Part shown: positions 23,301 through 33,291 of the stretch, piece after piece
Layout of the letters: every line of letters starts with the position of its first letter
How positions within the stretch are numbered: position 1 is the first letter of the stretch
NCBI GenBank assembly: GCA_004764695.1
Contig: SMSO01000034.1
Coordinates: forward strand, 1,319,501-1,383,500
Length of the DNA stretch: 64,000 nt
Direction of reading: 5' to 3'
Origin: Schizochytrium sp. TIO01
Taxonomy: Eukaryota > Sar > Bigyra > Thraustochytrida > Thraustochytriidae
Program-made: the position numbers and the translations under genes
Notes under the pieces: generated by a model
Databases searched by the model: none
Told to the model about the DNA's origin: nothing
The model's input: only the letters and a program-made list of their open reading frames with translations

Positions 23301-23445
23301 ATTGTCTGTTGGAAAGGTACTTTTCGAAATGCCTTTTTAGTGCCAAGACGCTCTTATTTCCTCTTCTTTTCATAATGCTATTTTTATTATCCCAACTCTC
23401 TATATATATTTACAGAGAGAATTGATGAATTAATGCGCTAATGGC

Positions 23446-23578
23446 AACTCAACTCAACTCAAACCAAAGCAAACCAAAGCCAACGAAAGCCAACGAAAGC
23501 CAACGAAAGCAAATCAAAGCAAATCAAATCAGATGAGATCAAATCAAATTAAATCAAACGAAAGCAAATGAAAAGCCA
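23446..23578. repeat. Degenerate CAAAGC/CCAACGAAAG repeat
   Basis: An A/C-rich block containing three CCAACGAAAG units flanked by AAATCAAAGC-type variants. Confidence 0.75.
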
Positions 23579-23855
23579 ACAGGAAAGCTGGTCTAAGCGA
23601 AGCAAGTACCTCAATAAAGCAGGCGATCAATCGACCGCACCATAAATAAACGATAAAAAGTAGATAAATGAATCAGACCTGACGAAGATGCCGATGATTG
23701 GTCTGACTATTTCTGTGTGGGAATGCATTTAGTGGCTCAGTTTGGAGAGTTCCGAATTGGACTGAGTTGGACTTTTGTCTTCGTTCGTTTTCAGGTACTG
23801 TGAGATCTCTCGTTTTGTCTCTGTTTGTCAACTTCTAAACCGGAACAGAGAGAAA

Positions 23856-23952
23856 TAAACAAACAAGCAAACAAACAAACAAACAAACAAACAAACAAAC
23901 AAACAAACAAACAAACAAACAAACAAACAAACAAACAAACAAACAAACAAAC
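23856..23952. repeat. (AAAC)n microsatellite, copy 1
   Basis: About 24 near-perfect AAAC units. The opposite strand reads an open frame of CLFV repeats, which is an artefact. A second tract of the same type is at 63531-63609. Confidence 0.93.
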
Positions 23953-24380
23953 ATGCATATAAATTAACTTGAATGAAAAGAGAAAAGAATGAAAAGAAGT
24001 CGCCAATCAAAACCAAATAAGTAAGTAAATAATAGCTCAACTACATTTCAAATAAAATAAAAATGTTCAATTAAAAGAACAAACTTTAAAAAACTGAGTA
24101 AATGGAATCAATCCTCTTCTCTGTTTAGACGATATAGTTAGTTCTGAGTAGAACCTTCCTACATGTTTATGATCAATTAATTTCTTCATCCTTTTTTCTT
24201 TTTCTTCTCAGTGTTGTTATTCAACCGAGTTGACTCAAAGAGTATGTCAATTAAAGCTAAAGTGACTATATACATAATGGAGTAAAGAAGAGAGCGAAGA
24301 AAGAAAGAAAGAAAGAAGAGCGAAGAAAGAATCAGCAGTTCCGCAACTGATTGTTTGGCCGGTCGAGTGACGAGTGATCC

Positions 24381-24402
24381 TCGCTCGCTCGCTCGCTCGC
24401 TC
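24381..24402. repeat. (CGCT)n repeat
   Basis: TCGCTCGCTCGCTCGCTCGC-type 4-bp repeat inside a G/C-rich block upstream of the perilipin-like gene. Confidence 0.8.
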
Positions 24403-24731
24403 CGCCTCGAAGCTTCGTCGGTGAGTGCCTTTCCTCACGCACACGCACCCTCCACCGCCCTCCCCACGCCGGCGACGCCAGCCAGCCCGCCCTGCGTACG
24501 CCGGGCGGTCGGCCTGAGTGTCTGTCTGTCTGTCGGTCGAGTCCCTTGCTTAATATTAGATCTCGAGGAAGAGATCTTGAGGCTCGGTGGGTGCTAGGTG
24601 CCAGATAGGGAAAATGGTAGAGGTTGAGGGCAACAGGAAAATCATTCGCGCCTCGCGAGGCGACGAGATAAGATGAGATGAGATTGGAGGCAACGGAGAG
24701 AGGGCTGGACGTGGCGTGGCGTCTGGTGGGT

Positions 24732-24739
24732 CTATATAA
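24732..24739 (+). promoter_or_regulatory. Candidate TATA box of the perilipin-like gene
   Basis: CTATATAA lies about 290 bases upstream of the ATG at 25023. ATG triplets at 24788, 24814, 24823 and 24850 lie between the two, which suggests that a 5'-leader intron is removed or that transcription starts further downstream. A pyrimidine/T-rich tract followed by ACAGACAG near 24989 could be a leader acceptor. Confidence 0.45.
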
Positions 24740-25022
24740 GTGTGACTGGAACTAGAAAACTGACAATGACTGGACTGTGCGTGTGCGATGTTTTCCTCGA
24801 CTTACTTAACTGTATGACATTGATGCAACAACTTGCGTGGGGTGCAACGATGCTCAACTCCTCGTGGGCTTGTTTCTACTACCGCTGCTGCTGCCTGCTG
24901 TCTTGAAAACCTCTTCTGGCTGGTTTCTTTGATTGTTGATTTGTTTGCTTGTCGGCATGCTCGCGTGGTGTGGGGTACGTATACAGACAGTAGACGGAGA
25001 TTTGCGATAGTTTTAAGGCAAG

Positions 25023-26210
25023 ATGCCTGCCGCCAAGACCATGCAAGAGTCCAAAGTCCCGGACGATGACTATGTGCTCCACGAGCCGCACAATGGCCCC
25101 GTTGGTAAGCTCATCGACATGAGCTACGAACAGTACTCGGGTGCCAAGGACATGCTCGCCAAGAACCAGGTGATCGGCAAGCGCCTCACTCCATTCGTGG
25201 ACTGGACTGAGAACACCACCAAGGCGATTCTCAGAAAGTCCCCGGTCGCTGTCGACAAGGTCGTCTCGGCCGTCGACACCCGCGCAGAGCGTGTTGTTAA
25301 CTTCACCTCTGACAAGGTACAGACCATTCGTGACACTCCCAAAAATACTCTTGGATATGTTCATGGCAAGCTGAAATCCTTGCGTACTGAGCCCCAGGAA
25401 GCCGAGAATGAGGAACCTGGTGTCCGCACCATCATCATCACCGGCAAGTCTGCCGCTGCTGAGCGCCTCAATGTCCTCCTCGATTCTAGCGAGGGGTACC
25501 TCAAGCAGTACCTCCCCATCTCTGATGATGAGAAGGCACTCATGGTCAATGGCTCCAAGTCTGAGATCCGCACCGTCGCTACTCGCACGGTCAACCTTTC
25601 CAAGGTGGCCATCTCCAAGGCCATCGAGCGCGCTCTTAACCGCGCCGGTGAAATCAAGGAGCGCACCAAGGAGACCATTCATGTGGATCTCATTCGCTAC
25701 AACGAGTGGCTTGACATGAACGTTAAGCAGCCCGTTTCGCGTCGTCTCAAGATTGTCGACGACAAGCTTGCCATCTCTGAGAAGGTTGACAAGGTCGACC
25801 AGAAGGTTGTCAAGCCCATTAAAAACTCCATCAACCGTCGTGTCGAGCTCATTGATGCCAAGGTTGTGACCCCAGTTAAGGAAAAGTTTGTACTCGTTGT
25901 CACTCGTGTCAGCGACACTTACCAGCACAAGGTTGTTGAGCCTCGTGACCAGATCATCCAAATGTTCCGCGAGGAACTTAGCCTCCAGCAAGAAATCGCC
26001 AAGAGCAAGTCCGGTGAGGAGGAGCTTACCATTAGTGCTGGCCTCTCTGCCGTCATTGCCGCCGCTAAGTCTCGCCTCGAGAAGGAGTACGAGGTTCGCG
26101 TCTCCCCGGCCCTCCACCGCTTCATGGGCCGCGAAAAGGAAGAGGAGATTGAGGACCAGTCTTTCGGTGATGATGTTGAGGAGGACGAGGATGTCGATGA
26201 GACCTACTAA
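25023..26210 (+). CDS. Perilipin-like lipid-droplet protein (amphipathic-repeat protein)
   Basis: Single exon, 395 residues, ATG at 25023 in AAGATGCC context. There is no signal peptide and no long hydrophobic helix. Residues about 30-115 resemble the N-terminal PAT region of perilipins: a YSGAKD-type helix, a proline-punctuated amphipathic stretch, then VDKVVSAVDTRAERVV. Residues about 180-345 are a long run of amphipathic helix with recurring V-D-x-K-V and VV-x-P units (VDKVDQKVVKPIK, VELIDAKVVTPVKEK), like the 11-residue repeats that lay perilipins on lipid droplets. The C-terminus is very acidic (DDVEEDEDVDETY). Third codon positions are strongly C/G, much more so than in neighbours, pointing to high expression. 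Thraustochytrids have an abundant lipid-droplet coat protein, and this could be such a protein. Apolipoprotein- or LEA-like amphipathic proteins are the alternative. Confidence 0.6.
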   Translation: MPAAKTMQESKVPDDDYVLHEPHNGPVGKLIDMSYEQYSGAKDMLAKNQVIGKRLTPFVDWTENTTKAILRKSPVAVDKVVSAVDTRAERVVNFTSDKVQTIRDTPKNTLGYVHGKLKSLRTEPQEAENEEPGVRTIIITGKSAAAERLNVLLDSSEGYLKQYLPISDDEKALMVNGSKSEIRTVATRTVNLSKVAISKAIERALNRAGEIKERTKETIHVDLIRYNEWLDMNVKQPVSRRLKIVDDKLAISEKVDKVDQKVVKPIKNSINRRVELIDAKVVTPVKEKFVLVVTRVSDTYQHKVVEPRDQIIQMFREELSLQQEIAKSKSGEEELTISAGLSAVIAAAKSRLEKEYEVRVSPALHRFMGREKEEEIEDQSFGDDVEEDEDVDETY

Positions 26211-27090
26211 ATGAATGCCTTGTTTGCATTGTGAAGTCTAGCTTTAGTGGCTCATGGGTTTTATCTACTTTCCCGCAGTGGACATGGTATCAAACCCAGC
26301 GCTTGTGTTCTTTCAGATTTATCTCAAAGTAGCAAAGCCCCTATGCTCGTTCATTCATACCAACAATGCGGCTGGTCTTTTTTCGCACCACGGACCATTT
26401 TTCTCCGATTTCTTCTGTTGCGAATCCCCGTACCCTTCCCTTCTGCTACTACCTACCACTACTATTTCTTCACCTTCATCTCGTTTGCTACATTGTCTAT
26501 GAATGCGAGGCCCTTCCTTTTCCATTTCTATAATATATTGAGAGGTATTGTTCTCAAGAGAACAATTGTGGAGAACCCTAGTACCTGAATTCAACGAGCT
26601 CCACTAAATAAGTAAATAAAAGTTTCTTTTCATTTCAAAATAGAACCATGTTGACAAACATGTCCGTACAGGAGTTCTCTGTCTCAGTCTGTCATACGAT
26701 CTGTGCTACATTGAAAACTGTTGCAGCTGTTCTCTGCTGCACATGGTCTCGTCTCTTACTACATTATCTTAGCCTATTATGACTTGAGGTGCAAAAGAAT
26801 TAAATGAGCCTTGAAATAAAAGTTCGACGGGTAGCCCGTTTTTGTTGATCGTAAGAGAAACCACGTTTCGATGCTAATTTTAAGCCATCTGCGTGATCTC
26901 GTGTGGTTCCTTTGAAAAGCCAAGTTCATTGAATGGTCTTACTAAATTAAATCAGATTTTTTTTATGAAACAAAAAATCATACATGAGATATTTACATTT
27001 TTATTTCAAAAGGAGAGTAAGAAAGAACGAAGTATGATGGACAAGAGACGTACGTATATCTCTTCAGTATTTAAAGATGTACTGATCTCG
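26211..27090. other. Convergent intergenic region
   Basis: 3' flank of the perilipin-like gene and of the kinase gene. Pyrimidine-rich around 26390-26480. No gene seen. Confidence 0.55.
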
Positions 27091-30000
27091 TCACTCACCC
27101 TCAACCTGTTTCATTGAGTGCATTGTTAGCTGCGCTAGAACCTGAGATATGACCTCTACATCATCAAGTTCATGGTTTAACATTTCCAACGCTTCGATGC
27201 AAAGTCCAACTTGAGCGTGCGGATGATCATTCATGTGCTCTCCAAGGCGACCCAACAGCTCTAGAACATGCATCCGCGCCGCCAGACGGCTTTGCACATC
27301 TTCAAGAATACCTTCATCTTGTACAGAAACGTGCAAGACAACACCTAGTAGACCGAGAAAACGCGGGTGGCTAAGCATGCGTGTCATTGCACGCGCAGAC
27401 CCAGGCAAAACAGCCACAAGTAAAGAAAGACATGCGCATGCCTTCTCAAGGAGAACCGCAAGATCGCCTAAAACTATTACTGGTGCATCCACGAAGCGTT
27501 CAAGGTCTTCTGTGAACTCCTTTGCACCCTCAGTGTCTTGAGACATCGCAGAGCCCTTGCGGTCGCGGTTTCCAGGTTGCAACCAGCATGCCCAAGCCAG
27601 GGTCGACGGTAAATTAATGCTCGACAATCCAAGAGCGTGCTCAACTGCGAGGGCCATAACAGCTAGAACTTCACCCTGGTCCAGCACAAGTGCGGCCTCG
27701 TCTCCAAGTGTAATCACTTGTAGTAAAGGGAAGAGAACGTCCACTACGGCCTCAAGCTGTTGTTGTTGCTGTTGCTGGAATTGTGTAGCCATTACTGGGT
27801 TCCTGGCACGAGACCCTCCCACTCGCGTCTCTTCATCTAAAGAAATCGACTGAAAGATCAAACGAGCAAATTCAGCTGCACGGGACAGAATACTGCATGG
27901 GGGAGAAATCAAACTCGCGGTATCCACAAAGGAAGCGCCGGTGTAAAGAATCGATGATATCAGCTTTGCACCAGCTAAAATTGAGGCTTCAATTTCAGAC
28001 CCTGTGCCCCCCACCCCTCCGCTGATAGATGCATCATGCTCAAGAGCTGGCTTGCCCATTACGCTTAATGAGCTTGATCGCAAATTAGGATCACTATCAC
28101 CAGCAGGGAGAAGTTCTGTGTAGAAAACCATTAGTCCGAGCGATTCAATGTGCTGTATAATCATAGGGTGCTTGCTAATTTCAAAACACAACAAATTTAT
28201 CACCAAAAGAGGGACTGGGGCTTCTTCTTGCAGAAGACTCGCAGTTCGAGGTAAAACGCGCTCCAGTACAAAATTGAACACATGTTCACTTAGTGCCTGA
28301 AGCAAACGAATCCGAGTTGCACGGGACTCCACAGACTCATCGCGATCGTGCAAAGGATCCTCGAATCCAAAGTAATCCACCAAATCGTCAACTTCATCTT
28401 CGTCCTCATTATCATTCTCTTCAGCATTAAACTCTCCGCCCACTTCTTGCTTTTCTCTCTGGAAATTAAAGTCATGCCCAGCTCGTGCGATGATCCCAGT
28501 CCGTGTGAATGTACACAGAATATCAATTGCAAGTCGCAAGCACCAAGATTTCGTCTCGAAGGAGATTTTAGTCGCGACACTAGCAGCCCACAATGCCGGA
28601 AGGAGGTCTTGAACAATCGCTTGTGCGATGTCCGGTATACGCAGAGCATCTGAATCCTGGGCAAGACTTTCCGCTAACAACAGGATGAACCGTTGGAAAT
28701 CAGGCAACGCACCCGTTAGGACATTGAGATTTACGCGAATCAGTGTTGATACTGAACCGATAAGGTCTGCGCTACAGTTGATAAAAGGTGATAATGCACG
28801 ACTCATACTTAGTTGATGCAAAAGAGGTAATGAATCCCGCCCTAATCTTTGAAGCATTCCAGCCTCCGGTGAGGAGGCAGTCACCGTTCGTCCAGAAGCC
28901 ACAACTGGAGCGAGGCGGCTTGCAGTCTTTGTTACAAATGCAATTGCTTCATTTGCAACGATTGCAAGCCTATATACGAGTGTGTGAAGGCATCGCCGCA
29001 TCATCAAAGTTCCTTCTGGGCCATCTCGCTCAATGAGGTCGTCTACATTTGGGCCACGACGAAGCTTACCAGTCGCGCCGCGGGTTCGTGCCAGGCTTGC
29101 AACATCTGTGTCTGCTACACTTGGCTCAGATAAAGAGGGTTCTTCAGGAGATACGGCACGCCGAAGTCGCATGTGAAGTCGGTCAAAAATCTGCACCAGT
29201 TTGTTATCAAGAAGCGTGTGGAGCTCCCCAGGGTAGTGTTGCAAAAAAAGAGTCAAGGTAACAATAGCTTTGGACCTTACAACAAAATTTTGCCCATGAC
29301 TCAAAAGCTGCACTAGTGCGCGTAAGATACCTAGTTTTACAGTACTTCGACGCCCAAATAAAGCTTCACGAGTGATTCTTTCTGCCCCAAGCCTCGTAGC
29401 TGGAGGCATAACTCGCATAGGAGATGCAGGAGATACGACAGAGGGTTGGATCACATCTGCTGAGCTCGAGTGCAGTACCAAGTTCAGAATGTTAAGAAAA
29501 GCTTGTTGAATGCGAGGCGATCCATGCACAGCTTGTAGACCATTTGCAATAAATCCCCAGCCTTCGTTTTCTGCAAGGCGAGGCAGTAGACGACGGTTGA
29601 GCCTGACCAAATGTGCTAAAGCCATAGCACAGGTAGATCGGAGGTGCTCTGCTTTTTCACGTAGTGTGGCGCTTAATAAGTTTGATGCAACATCAGCTGT
29701 GGCAAATCGTAGGCTTGTTGCACCTGCACCCTGGGCAATCTGTTCAGCTGCTGGTGCGAGGCTTAGCACATTTTCAAAGGTCTTCGCTGCGAAAAAACGA
29801 ATAGTTTCATCTTCAGAGTGTAAACAGCTGGAAAGTTGCTTCAATGCAGCTCCAGAAATTTTCCATTGATCAACAGCAGCAGAGGATGGCGTTGAGGGAA
29901 CGTTTCCACCTTCCCCGCTGTTCATTGCATTCTCTGGCGAATTCGCGGTAATATAAAACAAAAGCTCACCTAAACCAGCAGAACCGTATCTACGAATTGG

Positions 30001-33000
30001 CAACACTTCATCTTGCGAAAATGTTACGAATGCATCCAAGAGACCTTCATCATTCAACCTTGGTGCAATGAAAGTAGCGTGGCGCACAAGAACAGCTAGA
30101 ATGATAGCCACGCGCACACGTAATTTGCGAAGCTGAGATTTTAAAGAAGTTTTTGATGATGATGGGGTAGTCACAGAGTGAGGTTTTTGCATCGTCGAGG
30201 CGGATGGTCCTGCAGACGCTGCCATAATGTGTTGCCGTATGTTCATATTCGTAGGTGTTGCATTATAGGCACTAGAGCTTCCAAAGTCGGGCCCAAATGC
30301 ACTGGCTGCATGAGATGTTGATGAAGGCGGTGATGGAGGAGTAACAGGGCCACTGCGAATTCCTGGTCCACCACGCGGGGTGCGCGGAGAACGTGGGGAT
30401 CGTGGAGGAGAACGCAAACCACCGGAGTTTCCACCACTAAGCACTGTTTCGGGCTTAGTTCCGAGGCGGATGAGAAGAGATACAAGAGACGAGCTAACAA
30501 TTACATTGGCGAGGCGAGGGGTAGTGCACAGCGAATAAAGATATCCCAGTGTCTGAATAACCTGTGAAGCAGTATTTCCAGGGCTGGATGACAGTGCGCG
30601 GAAAACTTGGGAAAAGAAAACCTCAAGTTCATGACCGTTTAGTCTGGCTGCATCCTGGGCCGCAAGGTTAGGAAAGGGAAGAGATCGAGGGTTGTACTTT
30701 AATACTGGAAGCGCAGTAGTAATTGGATTGCCAACAATGGGTCGTACTACGAAATCATGTGCATCCATGAGAAGCGCCTGGACCTCCCCCGTGCCACGAA
30801 AATCGCGTTGTACTAGCTCGGGAATCAGAACAAATCTGTATTGTTCAAGAAGACGATGAAATCTGTTTTCGCCTATTTCTGTAACCTCGCGTTCAAGTTG
30901 AGGGTTCATCTCTAAAGCTGGCTCTGCAGCCGATTCAGGAGGACCCGTTGTTTCGAGTTTTTCATTCTCTTCTTCAAAGTTGGTTTCGCCATTTCCAAAC
31001 ATATCACCCGCTTTCGTATTGTTCACTGAGCTTCCTCCAAACTGGTTTTCGATTTGACCAGCTGGTTCAGTCATATTCTCTTCAAACGATTGATTCTTAG
31101 CGTCTTCTCTAAGGCTGCGCAAAGTACCTTCGTATTTGCCAGTGGATACTAGCCTGGGATTTCTCCTCGGCATGTAATCTTCTCGCTTTTGAAAGGCTTC
31201 ATTAAAACCATCATCGTCTTTAAAACCTTCACTTTTGTCATCAATATCTCCATCTCCATCTCCATTGTCGTCATCAAAAACATTATCATCATCATCGTCA
31301 TCATCTCCTAATGCTAGAGCAAGTACTGCTGCTGCAGCTTCTTGTACACTATCTCGTTTGATGCCTAGCTTTGTAGACCGTTCCGAGGCGGAAACACTGT
31401 TCGGTGAGGTCACATTCGACGTTGGGCTTTGTTTAGAATTTGTATCTGCAGATGCTGGCCGACTTTTAAAGGAAGTATGGGTGATACTAATAGTGAGAGC
31501 TGCTGACTCTTCAGGAGCAGTTCGTGGTCGCTCTAGATTGTCTTGTGTTTGTTCTTGAAGGTCTACAAAGGTAGCGTCTTCTTGCATTGTAGACTCGGGT
31601 GCTGCAAACTCTGATTCACGGTTCTGAGAACTATCAGCAATGTCTCTCGTAGCGCTGTGGTCAATTTGAATAGATGCATTGGGCTGTATCTCCTCCAGTT
31701 GAGCAAACATGTTTTCTCTCTCTTCGCGAGTATGGCTATCTTGCACTTCAGTCCCATCATCTAGTTCATCTTCTTCCTCATCATCTTCCTCATCGTTGTC
31801 TTCATTCTGCACATGGATGTTCTTTCTCCTGTTTTGCTGTGCAATACTGCGTTGCTGTTCTTCCTTACTTAACCTAGTGTTGTCGTCATTTTCATTCTCA
31901 TCATCTTCCTCTTCACCCTCAATCGGGGTATCTGGCCGGTACTCAAAGTCAAGAACAGTATCTGTATTTTCAAGTTGAAGATCTCCCTCAAAAACCGGTG
32001 ATACCATGCCTCGTCGCTGCGAGGTCGCTGGTACCTGAGGTTCGTAGTTCTCTGAAGGCTGGTCGACCTCTTCTAAATTTAGAGGAACAGATGTCTGCAT
32101 CGACATCCGCTCCAGAGAGGCTGTACTATCAGTGTTCAGAGTACCGTCACGGCCACGCGGATCCTCCTCCACAAGATTGCTTTCATATAGCTCACTCTCG
32201 CCGCAATCTCTATGGTCATCGCGCCGTTTCAAATCGACCTCATCAACAGCTAGCAACGCCGCAGCGGAACTGGCAGTCAAGGATCGCCTAAGGTAAGTGC
32301 CTGATGCACTATCAACGCTCTCGCGGAGAAGATTTCTACGTGCATTGGCAGACATGCGTAGTGACTCTTCCTCTGGTATGCCATTGAAACTGATATCGTT
32401 TGTGTCATCGAGCTCAGGATCGGAGTCCTCCTCTGGGCATGAGGGGACATACTCGCGTGTCTGAAGATAATTTTGATATGCTGTATTTTGAGGTACTCTT
32501 GCAAGAGATGGAAGTGGCATGCCCTCCCAAAATTCATGAGTAAGCAATGCCGGCCACGATATGCGTTTCGCCGGGTCTTTCCTTAACAGTGATCGGAGCA
32601 AGTTCTTAAAAGGCACAGTGAGTTCATCCCCAGGTGGTAGTTCTAACGGTGCTGCTTGTATGAGCTGTACAAGTTCTGTAAAGCTCCTTGACACAAATGG
32701 TGGCTCCCCAATGACCAGCTCGTACAATACCACACCTAGCGACCACATATCTGAAGCCACTGATGGCACACCCTCTTCGGTAAAAAGTTCTGGCGCCATG
32801 TAACAGGGGGTCCCGCGCCGCTTTGATTTTGGTGCCATTTTAGAAAGTTGGTCTAGCGTCATAGAAAGTGCGAAGTCACTCAGCTTCAAAACTCCGTATT
32901 CGTTAAGCAATATGTTTGATGGTTTCAAATCGCAGTAGAGTACACCGTTCGAATGGAGGTACAGCAGTGCATGCACTAGATCGGCGCCAAAAACTCTGGC

Positions 33001-33291
33001 TGCTGTTTCGGGGAGACAGCCGTCATGGCGGAGAAGGTCCAGCAGGCTACCTCCAGTTGCAAATTCAAGGATGAGCCAAATATGATGTCGGGTCTCGTAC
33101 CACTTGAAGAAGCGGAGGCAGTTGGGGTGGTTGAGCTTATGTTGCACGCGGACCTCCTGAAGTACTTTATCGATTTTGGATTTGTCTACAGACTTGATCG
33201 CCACATATTGCACGGTCTGTTTCTCGCGACCCTTGTAGACCATGCTATGTTGACCGCGGCCAATTTCATCGTAGATGTGGTAACCATCCAT
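27091..33291 (-). CDS. ULK4: ULK4/RUNKEL-family protein kinase with armadillo-type C-terminus
   Basis: A single uninterrupted exon of 2,066 residues from ATG at 33291. The N-terminal kinase domain (about 4-255) starts YHIYDEIGRG and follows the plant RUNKEL and animal ULK4 pattern closely (VYKGREK, SVDKSK, LQEVRVQHKLNHPN). Catalytic positions: Lys33 in VAIK, Glu46 of helix C, YCDLKPSN with Asp121, Lys123 and Asn126 replacing the usual HRD, DFA at 139-141 replacing DFG, and APE at 166-168. Residues about 280-830 are acidic and disordered. The rest (about 850-2060) is helical repeat sequence of HEAT/armadillo type, interrupted by a Pro/Arg/Ser linker near 990-1080 and a polyglutamine run near 1840. 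Plant RUNKEL sits on phragmoplast microtubules, and animal ULK4 acts in cilia and with Fused-type partners. A microtubule role is inferred here. Confidence 0.9.
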   Translation of the reverse strand: MDGYHIYDEIGRGQHSMVYKGREKQTVQYVAIKSVDKSKIDKVLQEVRVQHKLNHPNCLRFFKWYETRHHIWLILEFATGGSLLDLLRHDGCLPETAARVFGADLVHALLYLHSNGVLYCDLKPSNILLNEYGVLKLSDFALSMTLDQLSKMAPKSKRRGTPCYMAPELFTEEGVPSVASDMWSLGVVLYELVIGEPPFVSRSFTELVQLIQAAPLELPPGDELTVPFKNLLRSLLRKDPAKRISWPALLTHEFWEGMPLPSLARVPQNTAYQNYLQTREYVPSCPEEDSDPELDDTNDISFNGIPEEESLRMSANARRNLLRESVDSASGTYLRRSLTASSAAALLAVDEVDLKRRDDHRDCGESELYESNLVEEDPRGRDGTLNTDSTASLERMSMQTSVPLNLEEVDQPSENYEPQVPATSQRRGMVSPVFEGDLQLENTDTVLDFEYRPDTPIEGEEEDDENENDDNTRLSKEEQQRSIAQQNRRKNIHVQNEDNDEEDDEEEDELDDGTEVQDSHTREERENMFAQLEEIQPNASIQIDHSATRDIADSSQNRESEFAAPESTMQEDATFVDLQEQTQDNLERPRTAPEESAALTISITHTSFKSRPASADTNSKQSPTSNVTSPNSVSASERSTKLGIKRDSVQEAAAAVLALALGDDDDDDDNVFDDDNGDGDGDIDDKSEGFKDDDGFNEAFQKREDYMPRRNPRLVSTGKYEGTLRSLREDAKNQSFEENMTEPAGQIENQFGGSSVNNTKAGDMFGNGETNFEEENEKLETTGPPESAAEPALEMNPQLEREVTEIGENRFHRLLEQYRFVLIPELVQRDFRGTGEVQALLMDAHDFVVRPIVGNPITTALPVLKYNPRSLPFPNLAAQDAARLNGHELEVFFSQVFRALSSSPGNTASQVIQTLGYLYSLCTTPRLANVIVSSSLVSLLIRLGTKPETVLSGGNSGGLRSPPRSPRSPRTPRGGPGIRSGPVTPPSPPSSTSHAASAFGPDFGSSSAYNATPTNMNIRQHIMAASAGPSASTMQKPHSVTTPSSSKTSLKSQLRKLRVRVAIILAVLVRHATFIAPRLNDEGLLDAFVTFSQDEVLPIRRYGSAGLGELLFYITANSPENAMNSGEGGNVPSTPSSAAVDQWKISGAALKQLSSCLHSEDETIRFFAAKTFENVLSLAPAAEQIAQGAGATSLRFATADVASNLLSATLREKAEHLRSTCAMALAHLVRLNRRLLPRLAENEGWGFIANGLQAVHGSPRIQQAFLNILNLVLHSSSADVIQPSVVSPASPMRVMPPATRLGAERITREALFGRRSTVKLGILRALVQLLSHGQNFVVRSKAIVTLTLFLQHYPGELHTLLDNKLVQIFDRLHMRLRRAVSPEEPSLSEPSVADTDVASLARTRGATGKLRRGPNVDDLIERDGPEGTLMMRRCLHTLVYRLAIVANEAIAFVTKTASRLAPVVASGRTVTASSPEAGMLQRLGRDSLPLLHQLSMSRALSPFINCSADLIGSVSTLIRVNLNVLTGALPDFQRFILLLAESLAQDSDALRIPDIAQAIVQDLLPALWAASVATKISFETKSWCLRLAIDILCTFTRTGIIARAGHDFNFQREKQEVGGEFNAEENDNEDEDEVDDLVDYFGFEDPLHDRDESVESRATRIRLLQALSEHVFNFVLERVLPRTASLLQEEAPVPLLVINLLCFEISKHPMIIQHIESLGLMVFYTELLPAGDSDPNLRSSSLSVMGKPALEHDASISGGVGGTGSEIEASILAGAKLISSILYTGASFVDTASLISPPCSILSRAAEFARLIFQSISLDEETRVGGSRARNPVMATQFQQQQQQQLEAVVDVLFPLLQVITLGDEAALVLDQGEVLAVMALAVEHALGLSSINLPSTLAWACWLQPGNRDRKGSAMSQDTEGAKEFTEDLERFVDAPVIVLGDLAVLLEKACACLSLLVAVLPGSARAMTRMLSHPRFLGLLGVVLHVSVQDEGILEDVQSRLAARMHVLELLGRLGEHMNDHPHAQVGLCIEALEMLNHELDDVEVISQVLAQLTMHSMKQVEGE

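Larger units (their letters stand above)
17938..25022. other. Gene-poor region, second part, ending in the promoter of the perilipin-like gene
   Basis: No recognisable gene was found over about 7 kb. Segments at 18180-18320, 19260-19320 and 22860-22890 are strongly A/T-rich, whereas 18430-18830 and 24360-24560 are G/C-rich. Simple repeats are listed separately. One modest open frame with a normal residue mix lies at 21658-21975 (+). It begins MVKAFHGGFPCEIIGAIS and has no recognised homologue; it is too weak to call as a gene. The 24.7-25.0 kb end is promoter and leader sequence. Confidence 0.5.

Noticed and set aside
23856-23952. CRISPR-like array
   Set aside because: Pure microsatellite without spacers. 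The genome is eukaryotic.
23791-24040. Apparent CLFV-repeat membrane protein (also at 63396-63760)
   Set aside because: Translation of the AAAC microsatellite on the opposite strand.
24879-26117. A 412-codon open frame antisense to the perilipin-like gene, longer than the sense frame
   Set aside because: Its Leu/Asp-rich composition follows from the strong C/G third-position bias of the sense gene, and it has no recognisable domain. The sense frame has the ATG context and the amphipathic repeats.
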